In this document: positions 1-9,130 of the stretch, piece by piece
Layout of the letters: every line of letters starts with the position of its first letter
Position numbering within the stretch: position 1 is the first letter of the stretch
From: Piliocolobus tephrosceles
Lineage: Eukaryota > Chordata > Mammalia > Primates > Cercopithecidae
Assembly (NCBI RefSeq): GCF_002776525.5
Contig: NC_045443.1
Location: forward strand, 60,112,129-60,176,128
DNA: 64,000 nt
Reading direction: 5' to 3'
Translations under genes and position numbers: made by a program
The notes under the pieces: generated by a model
Told to the model about the DNA's origin: nothing
What the model saw: the letters and a program-made list of their open reading frames with translations, nothing else
The model's database searches: none

Positions 1-110
1 GGGGGTCTCACCATATTGCCAAGGCTGGTCTCAAACTCCTGGGCTCAAGCAATCCTCCTGCTCTCACCTCCCAGTGTTGGGATTACATGCGTGAGCCACT
101 GTGCCTGGCC
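1..110 (-). mobile_element. Alu SINE, cut by window edge
   Basis: The plus strand reads as the reverse complement of the Alu left monomer and ends in the complement of the canonical Alu start ('gtgcctggcc'). The rest of the element lies outside the window. Substitutions at most CpG sites suggest an old AluJ or AluS copy. Confidence 0.9.
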
Positions 111-809
111 CAGAGCTGTTTAAGTAAAAATGATTATAACTTTAACCACACCCCGTTATTGACAAATGTAGACTTTATAGCCCAAATATTCCTATTCAGA
201 GATACTCATTCAAAATGCAAAAGGGTGTCTAATACTATGGCTAAATTGTTGATCACCTGTATTCCATTTCCCACAAGTGAATTTTCAACAGACTAACTTT
301 CACACTTAAGGTAATATACCATTAATGTTCCCCAAAAGAAAGCAAACATGTAGAAGTAATGCTGTCATTCTCTGTAAACCTAAGTTTGGAAAACTTTAAA
401 TTTGCTTGTTAAGTAAGAGTTAATCTGACTCTTACTATAGGCACTATAGGGTTGCTATTGTCTTAAGCTGTAGCATCAAGGTGGATGAAAAGGGAGAACT
501 GAGATTTCAGGAAAAAAGTGGGTTTAATTTTAAAGCTGGAAAAGGGTTTCAGGGATATTCTCTCATTTGCCAGACATAGGAAACACAGTCAATAAATATG
601 ACTAAGACTGCTGCCCAATTTGTCGGCAGAATTCAGATATCCTAATTTCATTCCCAATGCTTTTTCCATTGAGGCTCTTGATAAAAACTGGCAAAGCAAT
701 AAATCTAACCATGAGACATAAGGATCTTTTCTAGCTCCATTCATCCACATCATTGTTATTATCTCATTTTGCACATTCATCTGCAGGCACCAACACTTTA
801 ACTTTAGAG
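111..809. other. No recognised feature
   Basis: AT-rich single-copy-looking DNA. I see no repeat, RNA gene or convincing reading frame here. Short frames in this stretch have no domain signature. Confidence 0.5.
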
Positions 810-1004
810 CAGTTGTTCTACTGCAGGGGACATTTGGCAATGTCTGAAGACAGTTTGGTTGCAGCAGCCAGGTGAGGGTGCTACTGGCATCTAATGGGCA
901 GAGCCCAGGGATGCTGGCAAACATCCTGTAATGTGCAAGACAACCCTCAACAACAAAAATTAGCCCACCCAAAATGTCATTACTGCCAAGGATATAAAAG
1001 CCTG
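810..1004 (+). mobile_element. MER20 (hAT-Charlie DNA transposon, non-autonomous)
   Basis: The block matches my recollection of MER20: 'ggggacatttggcaatgtct', then 'gtgctactggcatctaatgg', 'agggatgctggcaaacatcc' and 'cccaaaatgtcattactgcc'. It is nearly full length (about 195 of about 220 bp) and begins with a degraded 'cagttgttct' hAT terminus. MER20 is a mammalian fossil with no coding capacity. Confidence 0.85.
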
Positions 1005-2095
1005 GTCTACAGGTAATGTAAGAAGGTGGGTGTTTCTTCTACAAAGCAAGTTTGCAGTAATAAAGTTGGGTATGGCATTACTGTTGAAGCATGGCACATA
1101 ACTGGTAAGGTAAGAACTAATATTGGTTTAAAAAAATCAGAAACAGGCATTATATTTAAAGAAGTAAGATAACATGAACCTAGAGTGACTGGCCACTTAG
1201 CTGACATTTTCATGCCGCCAGAATTTGTGAACTGTGCAATGAGCACTTGCTAGTTTTGTCTGTTAGGTAGAATTTTAGCTTTGCAGGATTGCAGGATATT
1301 TACCATTGCTGTCAGTTTAGAACAACCAATTTACTTCTATGTTGCAGGAACAAAATACACATAGATATATGAAAACTTTTTTAATATTGAAATTCATGCA
1401 GGAAAATTAGATTTGGAAATCCAAACCTCTCTTTAACCCTTAACTGCTTTATCTTCCCACTGAGAACTTCTTAAATCAAAGTAGTCTTTCGTAAAACTAG
1501 AATTATCACATAGTAATAGTGGAACAGATTCATACACACAGGTACAATATGGGTAAAATGTTTTGAGAAATATGCTTTCAATGTGCAACTCAAGTAAGCT
1601 AAGCCTACAAGAAATGGCACAAATTTGAGCAAACTGTTTCCCTTGTATAACGTTTGAAAATAATTTTGAAGTCTAAAAGGCCTCAATAGACTATTTCAGG
1701 ATTATTATTTTTTAAAGGTGAAGCTTTAAGATGATAAAATTTGAGCACTCACAATGAGAAAAATGCCCACTCCTCATTAGGGCCAAATGAATGCTCTCTG
1801 GGCAGAGGGAAAGAGCACTTGGCTGGCTGGCCAAATCCTGTGGATGATTATTTTTCCTTTTGTTCATTCTCTCCAATTAAGAGTGAAGACTACGTCTGTC
1901 ACTAGGGAGGGATTCCAGAGAAGCCCCTCCTGAGAAGGTGCCCTTCCATTTTATGTAGTAGCCTGACAAGGATCTGGTCCAAGCTTTTCAAAAAGACGTC
2001 AGCAGATCTCCTCAGCTCCCCAGAATAACTGCTCTGTCCAAGCAGCTGGCTTCCAACCATCCCACAAACTGCCATCCAGAGACACATTTATTCAT
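1005..2095. other. No recognised feature
   Basis: Non-repetitive-looking AT-rich DNA. Open frames on either strand are short (80 codons or fewer) and lack motifs. Confidence 0.45.
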
Positions 2096-2310
2096 GTGGT
2101 TCCTTCCCTCCACCCCATCCCCGTCGCTGTCTGTAATGCCCTCCCCTCCTCTGTCTCTCTAGTCTCCACATGCCCTTCAGGGTTTAGCTCCTAGTTTGAC
2201 CTCCCTACTCTCAAACCTTCCCACCATGAACTTCACCCTCACTTGAATTCCAACTGCATTCTCTCTGGATCATTTTTTCTAGCCCTTTATCATTTTTAAA
2301 AAATCTCTTC
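2096..2310 (+). repeat. Ancient LINE-like 3' end fragment (L2 type)
   Basis: Pyrimidine-rich text with 'gtctgtaatgccctcccctcc' style wording and 'cccttcagggtttagctcc' resembles L2-type LINE 3' regions ('ggaatgcccttcc ... ccttcaagactcagctc'). It is highly diverged and could be a chance likeness. Confidence 0.4.
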
Positions 2311-2332
2311 TAGATTATTAAAGGCCTCACTT

Positions 2333-2553
2333 AACCTCTGTCTCCTGGGTTCAAGCTATTCTCATGCCTCAGCTTCCTGAGTAGCTGGGACTACAGACAT
2401 GCGCCACCATGTCCTGCTGATTTTTTATATTTCTAGTAGAGACGGGGTTTTGCCATGGTGCCCAGGCTGGTCTTGAACCCTGGGATCAAATGATCTACCT
2501 GCCTTGGCCTCCCACAGTGCTGGGATTATAGGTGTGAGCCACCATGCCTGTCC
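2333..2553 (-). mobile_element. Alu lacking its 3' end, with target-site duplication
   Basis: Reverse-complement Alu that begins inside the right monomer and runs to the canonical start. The terminal about 60 bp of the right monomer and the A-tail are absent. It is flanked by 14-bp direct repeats with one mismatch: 'taaaggcctcactt' at 2319-2332 and 'taaaggtctcactt' at 2554-2567. Confidence 0.85.
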
Positions 2554-2567
2554 TAAAGGTCTCACTT

Positions 2568-3069
2568 CTAATAGGTTTCTCTTTCTAGGTAGAGAGAATA
2601 TTAAAAAGTATATTTTTCGGACTCCCTATAAGACCCAATTGAACCCCCAAATTGTTCTTGACCAGTAGTAACCACTTAATGCACAAGTAGCCACAATGAC
2701 TATTGGGTCCCAGCTTAGTTTATAAATTCCCTAAACTTCCAACTCAGCACAAGAGCTTTTCCTCAGCAGGCATTTATACAAGCCAACGTCTGCGGTGAAC
2801 TCCAAGCATCCTCTTCCAAGCAGTCTAGTTATGTCAGATGTGGGGGGAGTGTCATTGGAGTATGGAACTGCTAATGGGGAAAGCCAAGAGACTTGTGTCA
2901 AGCTGTTTTTTAACTCTCTTCTTCCTGTGTCCTTTGGTCTCAGCAGGGCTCCCCGACCCCGTCCTTCTGATGTCTTGCTATCCCACTGCGATGTAAACAG
3001 CCTGCCCAATTCCTCTAGCACTAAGGTTTGGAGCACTGACTTTGGTACTTCCTGACATCTACACTTAGC
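2568..3069. other. No recognised feature
   Basis: Single-copy-looking sequence. Open frames of about 86 and 101 codons overlap each other on opposite strands, which argues against either being real. No domain is recognised. Confidence 0.45.
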
Positions 3070-3582
3070 CCCTCTGGTGGTTTTAAAGCTTGTTCACAAA
3101 TTCCTTGGCACCCATCCCTTCAAAAGTGAAGCCTGATTCCCTCCCCCCTAAGTGTGGGCAAGACTTAATGACTTGCATCTAGTTTATAAAATATGGTGGC
3201 AGTAACAGTGTGTAAACAGGTAATAAAAGACATTAAGGCTTCCTCTTTGCTCTTTCTTTTAGATCATTCACCATGGGGAAGTCAGCTACTATGTCATGAG
3301 GGCACACGGCAAAGGACTGAGGTTTCCTACCAAAAACTAGCACTAACTGGCCGGCCACAGGAGTGAGCCACTTCAGATAGGATCCTCCATCACCAGTCAA
3401 GCCTTCAGATGCCTATGACTCCCGCTGATATCAGAATGGCAACCTCATGAGAGGCTGAGCCAGAAATACCCAGATAAGCCACTCCCAGATTCCTGACCCA
3501 CAGAAACAGAGTGACATCATAAATATTTTTTTTAGGCCACTGAGACTGGGATAACCTGTACAGCAATAGATAACTAGTACAG
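3070..3582 (+). mobile_element. Ancient solo LTR, ERVL-MaLR-like (MLT type)
   Basis: The LTR-like text includes 'ttggcacccatcccttcaaaa', 'tgtgggcaagacttaatgact', 'catgtcatgagg' and 'gtcaagccttcagatg'. It closes with 'cagcaatagataactagtac', typical of old MLT/ERVL LTR 3' ends. No internal retroviral sequence is attached. The subfamily is uncertain, and the element resembles the outermost LTR at 27640-28980. Confidence 0.6.
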
Positions 3583-4308
3583 CACTCTTCCCCTCCTCCA
3601 TTCTGTCACTTAGAACTAAGTCCATGCTGCTCATCCCTAGGGATGAGTTCCTTCAAGGCCAGTCTTAATCAGTATTTCTCTACCCTGCTCTCTTCCACCC
3701 TACACCCCATGCTTTCCCCTTCCTGCCTCAAGGTTTCACATACAGCAGGCATTCCACAAATGTTTATTCAAGAAATACCTCCAGTTCCAGCCTTTTCTGT
3801 GGCTCATTCAAAACACAGAAAAATGTACCAAAAAGCTGACTTGATCCTTGAATGCTTACAGAACTTAAGACACTGCATGGTAATTTGTAAACTGCCTCCT
3901 GATTATGAAGAGTTTATTATTAATACAGGATCTGGATTTGGAGCATTAAATTTGGCTGACACTTTTATCTGTCTGTGCTAATCTAATGCTAAGTCATAGC
4001 TTCCATGCCTTTATCTCCACAGTCCTCACTTCAGATAATCATTTACTTTATCAGTCATTTACTGCATATTAGAAGTGGTGAAAATTCTATTTTACACCAG
4101 AACAATAGTCCTTCAAACTTTGTATCTTTAAACTTTCCCCTTTGATTGTTTTGCCCTCTTACCTACTTTCCTTCTGAATTCACCTTCCTGCCTCCTCCCA
4201 TAGACCCATATTAGTGCTAAATATAACAGCAGGGAAACAAAACAGGCTAGGATCTCATCATAGCTGATACAATTACTTTAAAGTAGCTTCCTCTACTGGA
4301 AACGTCTT
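3583..4308. other. Mostly unassigned, with a possible L2-like tail
   Basis: 'cagcaggcattccacaaatgtttattcaag' style text near 3745-3775 resembles the tail of an L2/MIR-class element (words shared with 'gtaggtgctcaataaatg'). The remainder shows no recognised repeat. A 112-codon frame at 3643-3981 has no recognisable domain. Confidence 0.35.
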
Positions 4309-4316
4309 ATGAGCAC

Positions 4317-4540
4317 TTTTGTTTTTTTTTGAGACAGAGTCTTGCTCTGCCACCCAGGCTGGAGTGCAGTGGCGGGATTTCAGCTCACTGCAAGCTCCAC
4401 TTCCTGGGTTCATGCCATTCTCCTGCCTCAGTCTCCCAAATAGCTGGGACTACAGGTGCCTGCCACCACACCTGGCTAATTTTTTTTGTATTATTAGTAG
4501 AAACGGGGTTTCACTGTGTTAGCCAGGATGGTCTTGACTG
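4317..4540 (-). mobile_element. 5'-truncated Alu (AluY/S type)
   Basis: A T-run and 'gagacagagtcttgctctg' start a reverse-complement Alu that stops abruptly at about 4537, missing about 80 bp of its 5' end. Short direct repeats 'atgagcac' (4309-4316) and 'atgagtac' (4541-4548) fit a target-site duplication with one change. 'catgccattctcctgcctcag' style wording favours a younger AluS/Y type. Confidence 0.85.
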
Positions 4541-4548
4541 ATGAGTAC

Positions 4549-5176
4549 ACCTATCCAGCAAAGAAAGCAAATGTTCTTTCGGAATGTGCTTATGATACCC
4601 AGAAAACAGTGTTAGGAGCAAAACGCATTGCCTTTAATGGGCAGCACACCAGCTGGTATAAATGCCCACATTACCTTCCAGGGGCTTCCAGAGGGGTGGT
4701 TATGGTTTTCATTTTGTCACTATGGTCTCAGTGTCTCACTGCATCTAACAAGGTGTAATAGGTCTGTGGGACTTCGACAAGGTTGAGAGCAGTGTAGGTT
4801 ACCAAAAGGCTGCCAAGTGCATGATGACTGCCCTCCTGCCCTGGCTTGGCCTAAACCTGCCGTGTGCTACCAAGGATTGAAAGCAGTTTTCTTAATACCA
4901 AGAACAGCTCAAGGCCAGTCAGACTTCTTATAAGCCAGGTGTATGAAACCATGGTCTGTTCTGCTCAATCTGCATCCCCCTTAATAGAATCTGGAAATTA
5001 AGGATTTGTCATAGATTCCCTCTAAAGATCATGTAACATCTGAGCCTGTACAACGTGTAGGTCATAAGCTGGAGCCCGCTTCCTGCTAGGGCCATCCACA
5101 AAGCCTTCCCTGCCTCAGCGACTCAGGCCGAATTCGCTCTGCTCTGGCAATGATTCTAGAAGAACCTGGGTTAAAG
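4549..5176. other. No recognised feature
   Basis: An open frame enters from the Alu and continues to 4758, but about 10 of its codons are Alu-derived and no family is recognised. I see nothing else assignable. Confidence 0.4.
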
Positions 5177-5184
5177 AGCAGCAG

Positions 5185-5505
5185 GCTGGGCGCGGTGGCT
5201 CAAGCCTGTAATCCCAGCACTTTGGGAGGTCGAGACGGGTGGATCACAAGGTCAGGAGATCGAGACCATCCTGGCTAACATGGTGAAACCCCGTCTCTAC
5301 TAAAAAATACAAAAAAAAAAAAAAAAAACTAGCTGGGCAAGGTGGCGGGCGCCTGTAGTCCCAGCTACTCAGGAGGCTGAGGCAGGAGAATGGCGTAAAT
5401 CCGGGAGGTGGAGCTTGCAGTGAGCTGAGATCTGGCCACTGCACTCCAGCCCAGGAGACAGAGCGAGACTCCGTCTCAAAAATAATAATAATAATAATAA
5501 TAATA
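5185..5505 (+). mobile_element. AluY of Old World monkey type, with (AAT)n tail
   Basis: Full-length Alu with the cercopithecid-type signature: 'ctcaagcctg', 'gagacgggtgg', 'ctagctgggcaaggtgg' and 'gagatctggccactg'. The mid-element A-run is expanded to about 19 bases (5311-5329), and the 3' tail is an (AAT)n microsatellite (5480-5506). Direct repeats 'agcagcag' at 5177-5184 and 5506-5513 bound it. One of the two youngest insertions in the window. Confidence 0.93.
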
Positions 5506-5513
5506 AGCAGCAG

Positions 5514-5889
5514 ATCCCACCCTTGCCCCTCCCCCAGATTGATAAACCCATAGCTGGATTTTAAAAACTAGGTTGGCATCCACTGAATACCATCTTATTG
5601 ACCACTACTGAAACATTCACTGTTTCTGTAGCAACTAATTCTCAGCAGGAAATGAGCTTGAATTTTCATTTTTACTTTTAAGAGCTATTTACACTTACAT
5701 CAAGAACATTACAATATCCTGTACAAATATGCACAGGAGAAGATGCATAACTTGAGCTACGGAAGTGCCAATGGGGAAAAGAAGTGCTCCAGAGATGATA
5801 AAAAATCATGGCAGCAGCCACTGCCACATACGTGGGTGTGCACAATGGTGCAAACACTACACACAGGGCTGTTTGCGCATTGTCAACTA
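5514..5889. other. No recognised feature
   Basis: Unassigned single-copy-looking DNA between the AluY and a MIR. Confidence 0.4.
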
Positions 5890-6060
5890 ACACCCTCAAT
5901 CTCCAGCGAGTTCCTCAGGATACCCAATTTCTCACTTAAGGAAGCTGAGGTTCCCTGAGCCTGTAAAACTTGTCCAGAGTTACACAGCCCAAACTAGAAG
6001 AACCTGGATAAAAACCAGGTGTGAATGACTCCCAGGCCTGGTCTGAACCACTCACTGTAC
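5890..6060 (-). repeat. MIR SINE fragment
   Basis: Reverse-complement MIR core words are visible: 'gaagctgaggttcc', 'acttgtccagagttacacagc' and 'aaccaggtgtgaatgactcc'. These correspond to 'gaaactgaggc', 'ttgcccaaggtcacacagc' and 'tgaacccaggcagtctg'. Diverged. Confidence 0.7.
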
Positions 6061-6394
6061 TCAGTGTGTGCTGTACCCGCTACATGCTGCAAAGTACACA
6101 CAGCCACACAGGTAACAACGTGACTGGTGCCTCTGGAGGTACACCTTGCTGTACGTGATGTCATACACTGATTCACCAATACCTTATATGTGGCTTTAAA
6201 TATTAAGGACAAGGGTATAAAGGTACATTGCAGTGAAAACAACCATCTTCCTGGAGTTTGTCTTATGGATTTGTTTTCCCAGTATTTTCATTTTATCATT
6301 TATTCATGTATTACAAATAATGTTTTAGTACTCTTACTAAAGTCATTAAAATCTTTTACTTTCAAATGTTTTTATATCTGACAATTCATTCATG
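6061..6394. other. No recognised feature
   Basis: Unassigned sequence. It includes an AT-rich stretch from 6280 to 6390. Confidence 0.4.
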
Positions 6395-6598
6395 CCAAGA
6401 TTTGTTCTAAATTCTTTACACATATTAATTCACTTAATCATCAGAATTCAAAGGGGCATGTAATATTAATGGTACCACTTTATAGATGTGCAAACTGAGG
6501 CACCTGCCCAAGGTCCTAGAGTAACAGAGGGGGGATTTGGATGCAGGCATTGTGACTATAGAACCTACATCTTACCCACTAGACACACTGCCTCTATG
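6395..6598 (-). repeat. MIR SINE, nearly full length
   Basis: Reverse-complement MIR order is preserved: 'ctttacacatattaattcac', 'accactttatagatgtg', 'caaactgaggcacctgcccaa', 'ggggatttggatgcaggc' and a terminal 'tcttacccactagacacactg'. Confidence 0.85.
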
Positions 6599-6669
6599 CT
6601 ACATTCTCAGCTGGTTCCCTACATCCAAGCCTTGCTGTCTTTCAGAACCACTACCACATAAAAGATCTC

Positions 6670-7065
6670 TCTGTGGATATTCTAACTTAAAACAGGAGCA
6701 TGACAACATCTCATCTCCTGCTCAAAGTCCTTGCAATGACTTCTCAATGCACTTGGGATAAAATTCAAAGTTCTGTAACTTGGCCTGAAACCCTGTATGA
6801 GCTAACCCCTGCCTCCATCACAGCCTCAAGAATGCTTCCTCTGAATCTACTCGCTGGTCTTTTTCTTCAAACACATCATAATATTTTTAACTTCAAGGCC
6901 TTCAACCATGCTGTACCATGTGTGTGAGTCACTCTTACCCCCAACTCTTCTCTCGGCTGACTTCTGTTCACTCTTTAAGGGCTGCCTTACGGTGCCTCAG
7001 AAAAAGGCCTTCCCAATCCTTCATCTAGGAGCAGGACCATGTTTAGATGCCCCCAGTAATTCCTA
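6670..7065 (+). repeat. Ancient LINE 3'-region fragment (L2/L1M type)
   Basis: The block follows a widespread old LINE consensus: 'ctgctcaaagtccttgcaatg', 'ggataaaattcaaagttc', 'cctgtatgagctaacccctgc', then 'ctggtctttttcttcaaac' and a cleavage-tail-like end. Family assignment from memory is not certain. Confidence 0.6.
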
Positions 7066-7799
7066 TCAAGAGACAGAAGTACTGCAGGGTTGACAGCAGC
7101 GTGAGAGTACAACAGTGGTGTTGTGAGGAAAGTAAGAAGTGCCCATGATTCTAGATGCTACATTACAGCCTGTGATGCTCAAGCAACCAAGATATAACAC
7201 TAACCAGAAGAACAAGATAGGATGTGTTCTTGATTCTAATATCTACTTCTAATATTTCAATTCTCCTAAAATCACAATGAATTTTACAAATGGCATAGAT
7301 GGAATGTGATGGCATTGTTTTTCACTAAGATACTAACTTCTGGTATAGCTTAAAATCAATTGATGTCAGTAGGTGGTAGTCTACTCAGATGGTGTTAGGC
7401 ACATTTTCTAGCTCGATCCCTCTGTAATGGATTTTATATTCTAAATGCATGATTTCTCTGTGTTGAAAGAATAATTACATTTGCATATGTTTTAGCAGTC
7501 ACCATGCAAACATGGTAAGAGTGGCTCTTGTGCTAGCAAATGTTGATCAAAATATACTACGCTTAGACCAATCAGGGTGTGTGGAAATTCTTTTCCCAAA
7601 AGATTTTACAAATCGACATATAATATTTACTGCATAAGTACTCTAACTGTAAATGAAATTATTCAACTAAAATGCATTTCCAGGAAATTTATGTATAAAG
7701 TACGTGCAAAGAAGGTACATTAGACAGTTAAATGCGTTCTTCCACAATTTTGAATTTAAACACTACTTTCTACATAGAAACCTTAGACATTTTCAAAGC
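7066..7799. other. No recognised feature
   Basis: AT-rich DNA of unknown role. It contains one octamer-like 'atttgcatat' at about 7479-7488. Confidence 0.4.
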
Positions 7800-8045
7800 A
7801 TGTTTATATATTTCATTATAATTTTCATTCAATACTTCCCCATAACAACCCTTTAAGATTGGCAAGAAAAATACTACTGTTTTTTATTTCTATTTTATAA
7901 CAAGGAAGCAAAACAAAACAAAACAAAAAAACAAAAAACAGAGGTTAAATATGTTTCGAAGGCCACAGACCTGGTTAGTGGTAGGGTTAGGACTCTATTT
8001 TGATATAACTTATCTGAGTTGGGTGTCTTCCTACTCTGTCATGTG
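7800..8045 (-). repeat. MIR SINE interrupted by an (AAAAC)n tract
   Basis: A diverged reverse-complement MIR ('ataacaaccctttaagattgg', 'tctattttataacaaggaag', 'ggttaaatatgtttcgaaggccacagac'). A simple AAAAC-type repeat at about 7910-7940 sits where 'gaaactgaggcac' would be expected. Confidence 0.65.
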
Positions 8046-8344
8046 GCCTCCACATGGAAATGGTAAAATAATTGGTAAGACTAAGCATTAGTACCTGTCT
8101 CACATCCCAAATGGGATCTTAGCACAGGTTACTGCCTGGGATAACCCCACAGCTCTGTACATCCTCAACTACACACATGCGCACCTTTTGTGCTGGCACC
8201 TGCTCTGTCCCCAAGCCTCTGTGCTGGCCTACTTCCAGATCCTTCAGTTCCTGTTATCTTCTGCTAGTCATGATCTGGAATATCACAGGGCAAAGCAATG
8301 ACGTTAAAGACAAGAAGGCACTCTACCATGCGGCCCCTAGAATG

Positions 8345-8530
8345 TTCACCTACAAAATGACTCATTTAATCTTTACAATGTCTCCGTCTCCGAAGGCAAG
8401 TCAAGATAATTATCCCCCACTGAAGCAAAAGGCAACTGAAACACAGGGAGGTGAAAGTTACAAAGTTGCTGAATGGCAGGATAGAGCCCAGATCCATGTC
8501 ACTACTGCAATGCCAGAGCAGTTTCCATTT
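8345..8530 (-). repeat. MIR SINE, degraded
   Basis: Reverse-complement MIR words: 'atgactcatttaatctttac', 'gataattatcccccactg', 'gcaactgaaacacaggg' and 'gatagagcccagatccatg'. An open frame across this region (8177-8545) is therefore repeat-derived. Confidence 0.7.
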
Positions 8531-8564
8531 TACCACATTTGGTGAGAGGACTCGCACTAACCCA

Positions 8565-9105
8565 TTCACCTATATATTCATTCAGCAAATATTTAATTAT
8601 ATATGATGCATCAGGCTGTGTAAAAGTTTGTGGGGGCTGGAATACATAAACATGGTCTTTAGCCCTATAAATTTGACAGTTCATGAGGACAAAGTTTAAG
8701 GAGATAATTACAAATTATGATAATTGCCTAAGTGAAAATAACAACTATTAAAGAATAACAAGGAGCCCTAACTTAGATGAGAATGTTAGATAGAACTTCT
8801 CTGAGGAGGTTACATTTAGGCTTAGGCATGCAGTCAACCAAGTGAGGAAGCAGAGGAGGGTCCTTGCAGGGGGAAATATATGCCAAGGCCCTGAGGCAAA
8901 AAATCGCTTGGCAGAGGGACAGCGTGCTAGGAGATGCAGCTAAAGAGATATTCCACAGGCAGATCATGAGTCCCACCCTATACTGTAAAGAATGCTTTTA
9001 TCCCAAAATGCAAGAAGCCGCTGAAGAGTTTTCACAAGGGAATGTTATAATCTGACTTACATTCTTAAAAGTGCATTTCAGTCACTGTCTAGTCCAGAAT
9101 ATAAA
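8565..9105 (-). repeat. Ancient LINE 3' region (L2/L1M type), minus strand
   Basis: It reads as the reverse complement of the old LINE 3' end: 'ttcattcagcaaatatttaat', 'gaacttctctgaggaggttac', 'gccaaggccctgaggcaaaa' and 'ggaatgttataatctgactt'. The order is preserved over about 540 bp. The same family recurs at 22300-22960 and 43180-44010. Confidence 0.65.
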
Positions 9106-9106
9106 T

Positions 9107-9130
9107 TGGAGGGAGGGAGGGAGGGAGATA
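9107..9130. repeat. Short (GGGA)n microsatellite
   Basis: Five consecutive GGGA-type units directly after the old LINE fragment. Confidence 0.85.

Noticed and set aside
4516..4758. 80-codon frame running out of the Alu at 4317-4540
   Set aside because: It starts within Alu sequence and continues into unassigned DNA without any recognised motif. A processed pseudogene was considered, but no parent or A-tail is visible.
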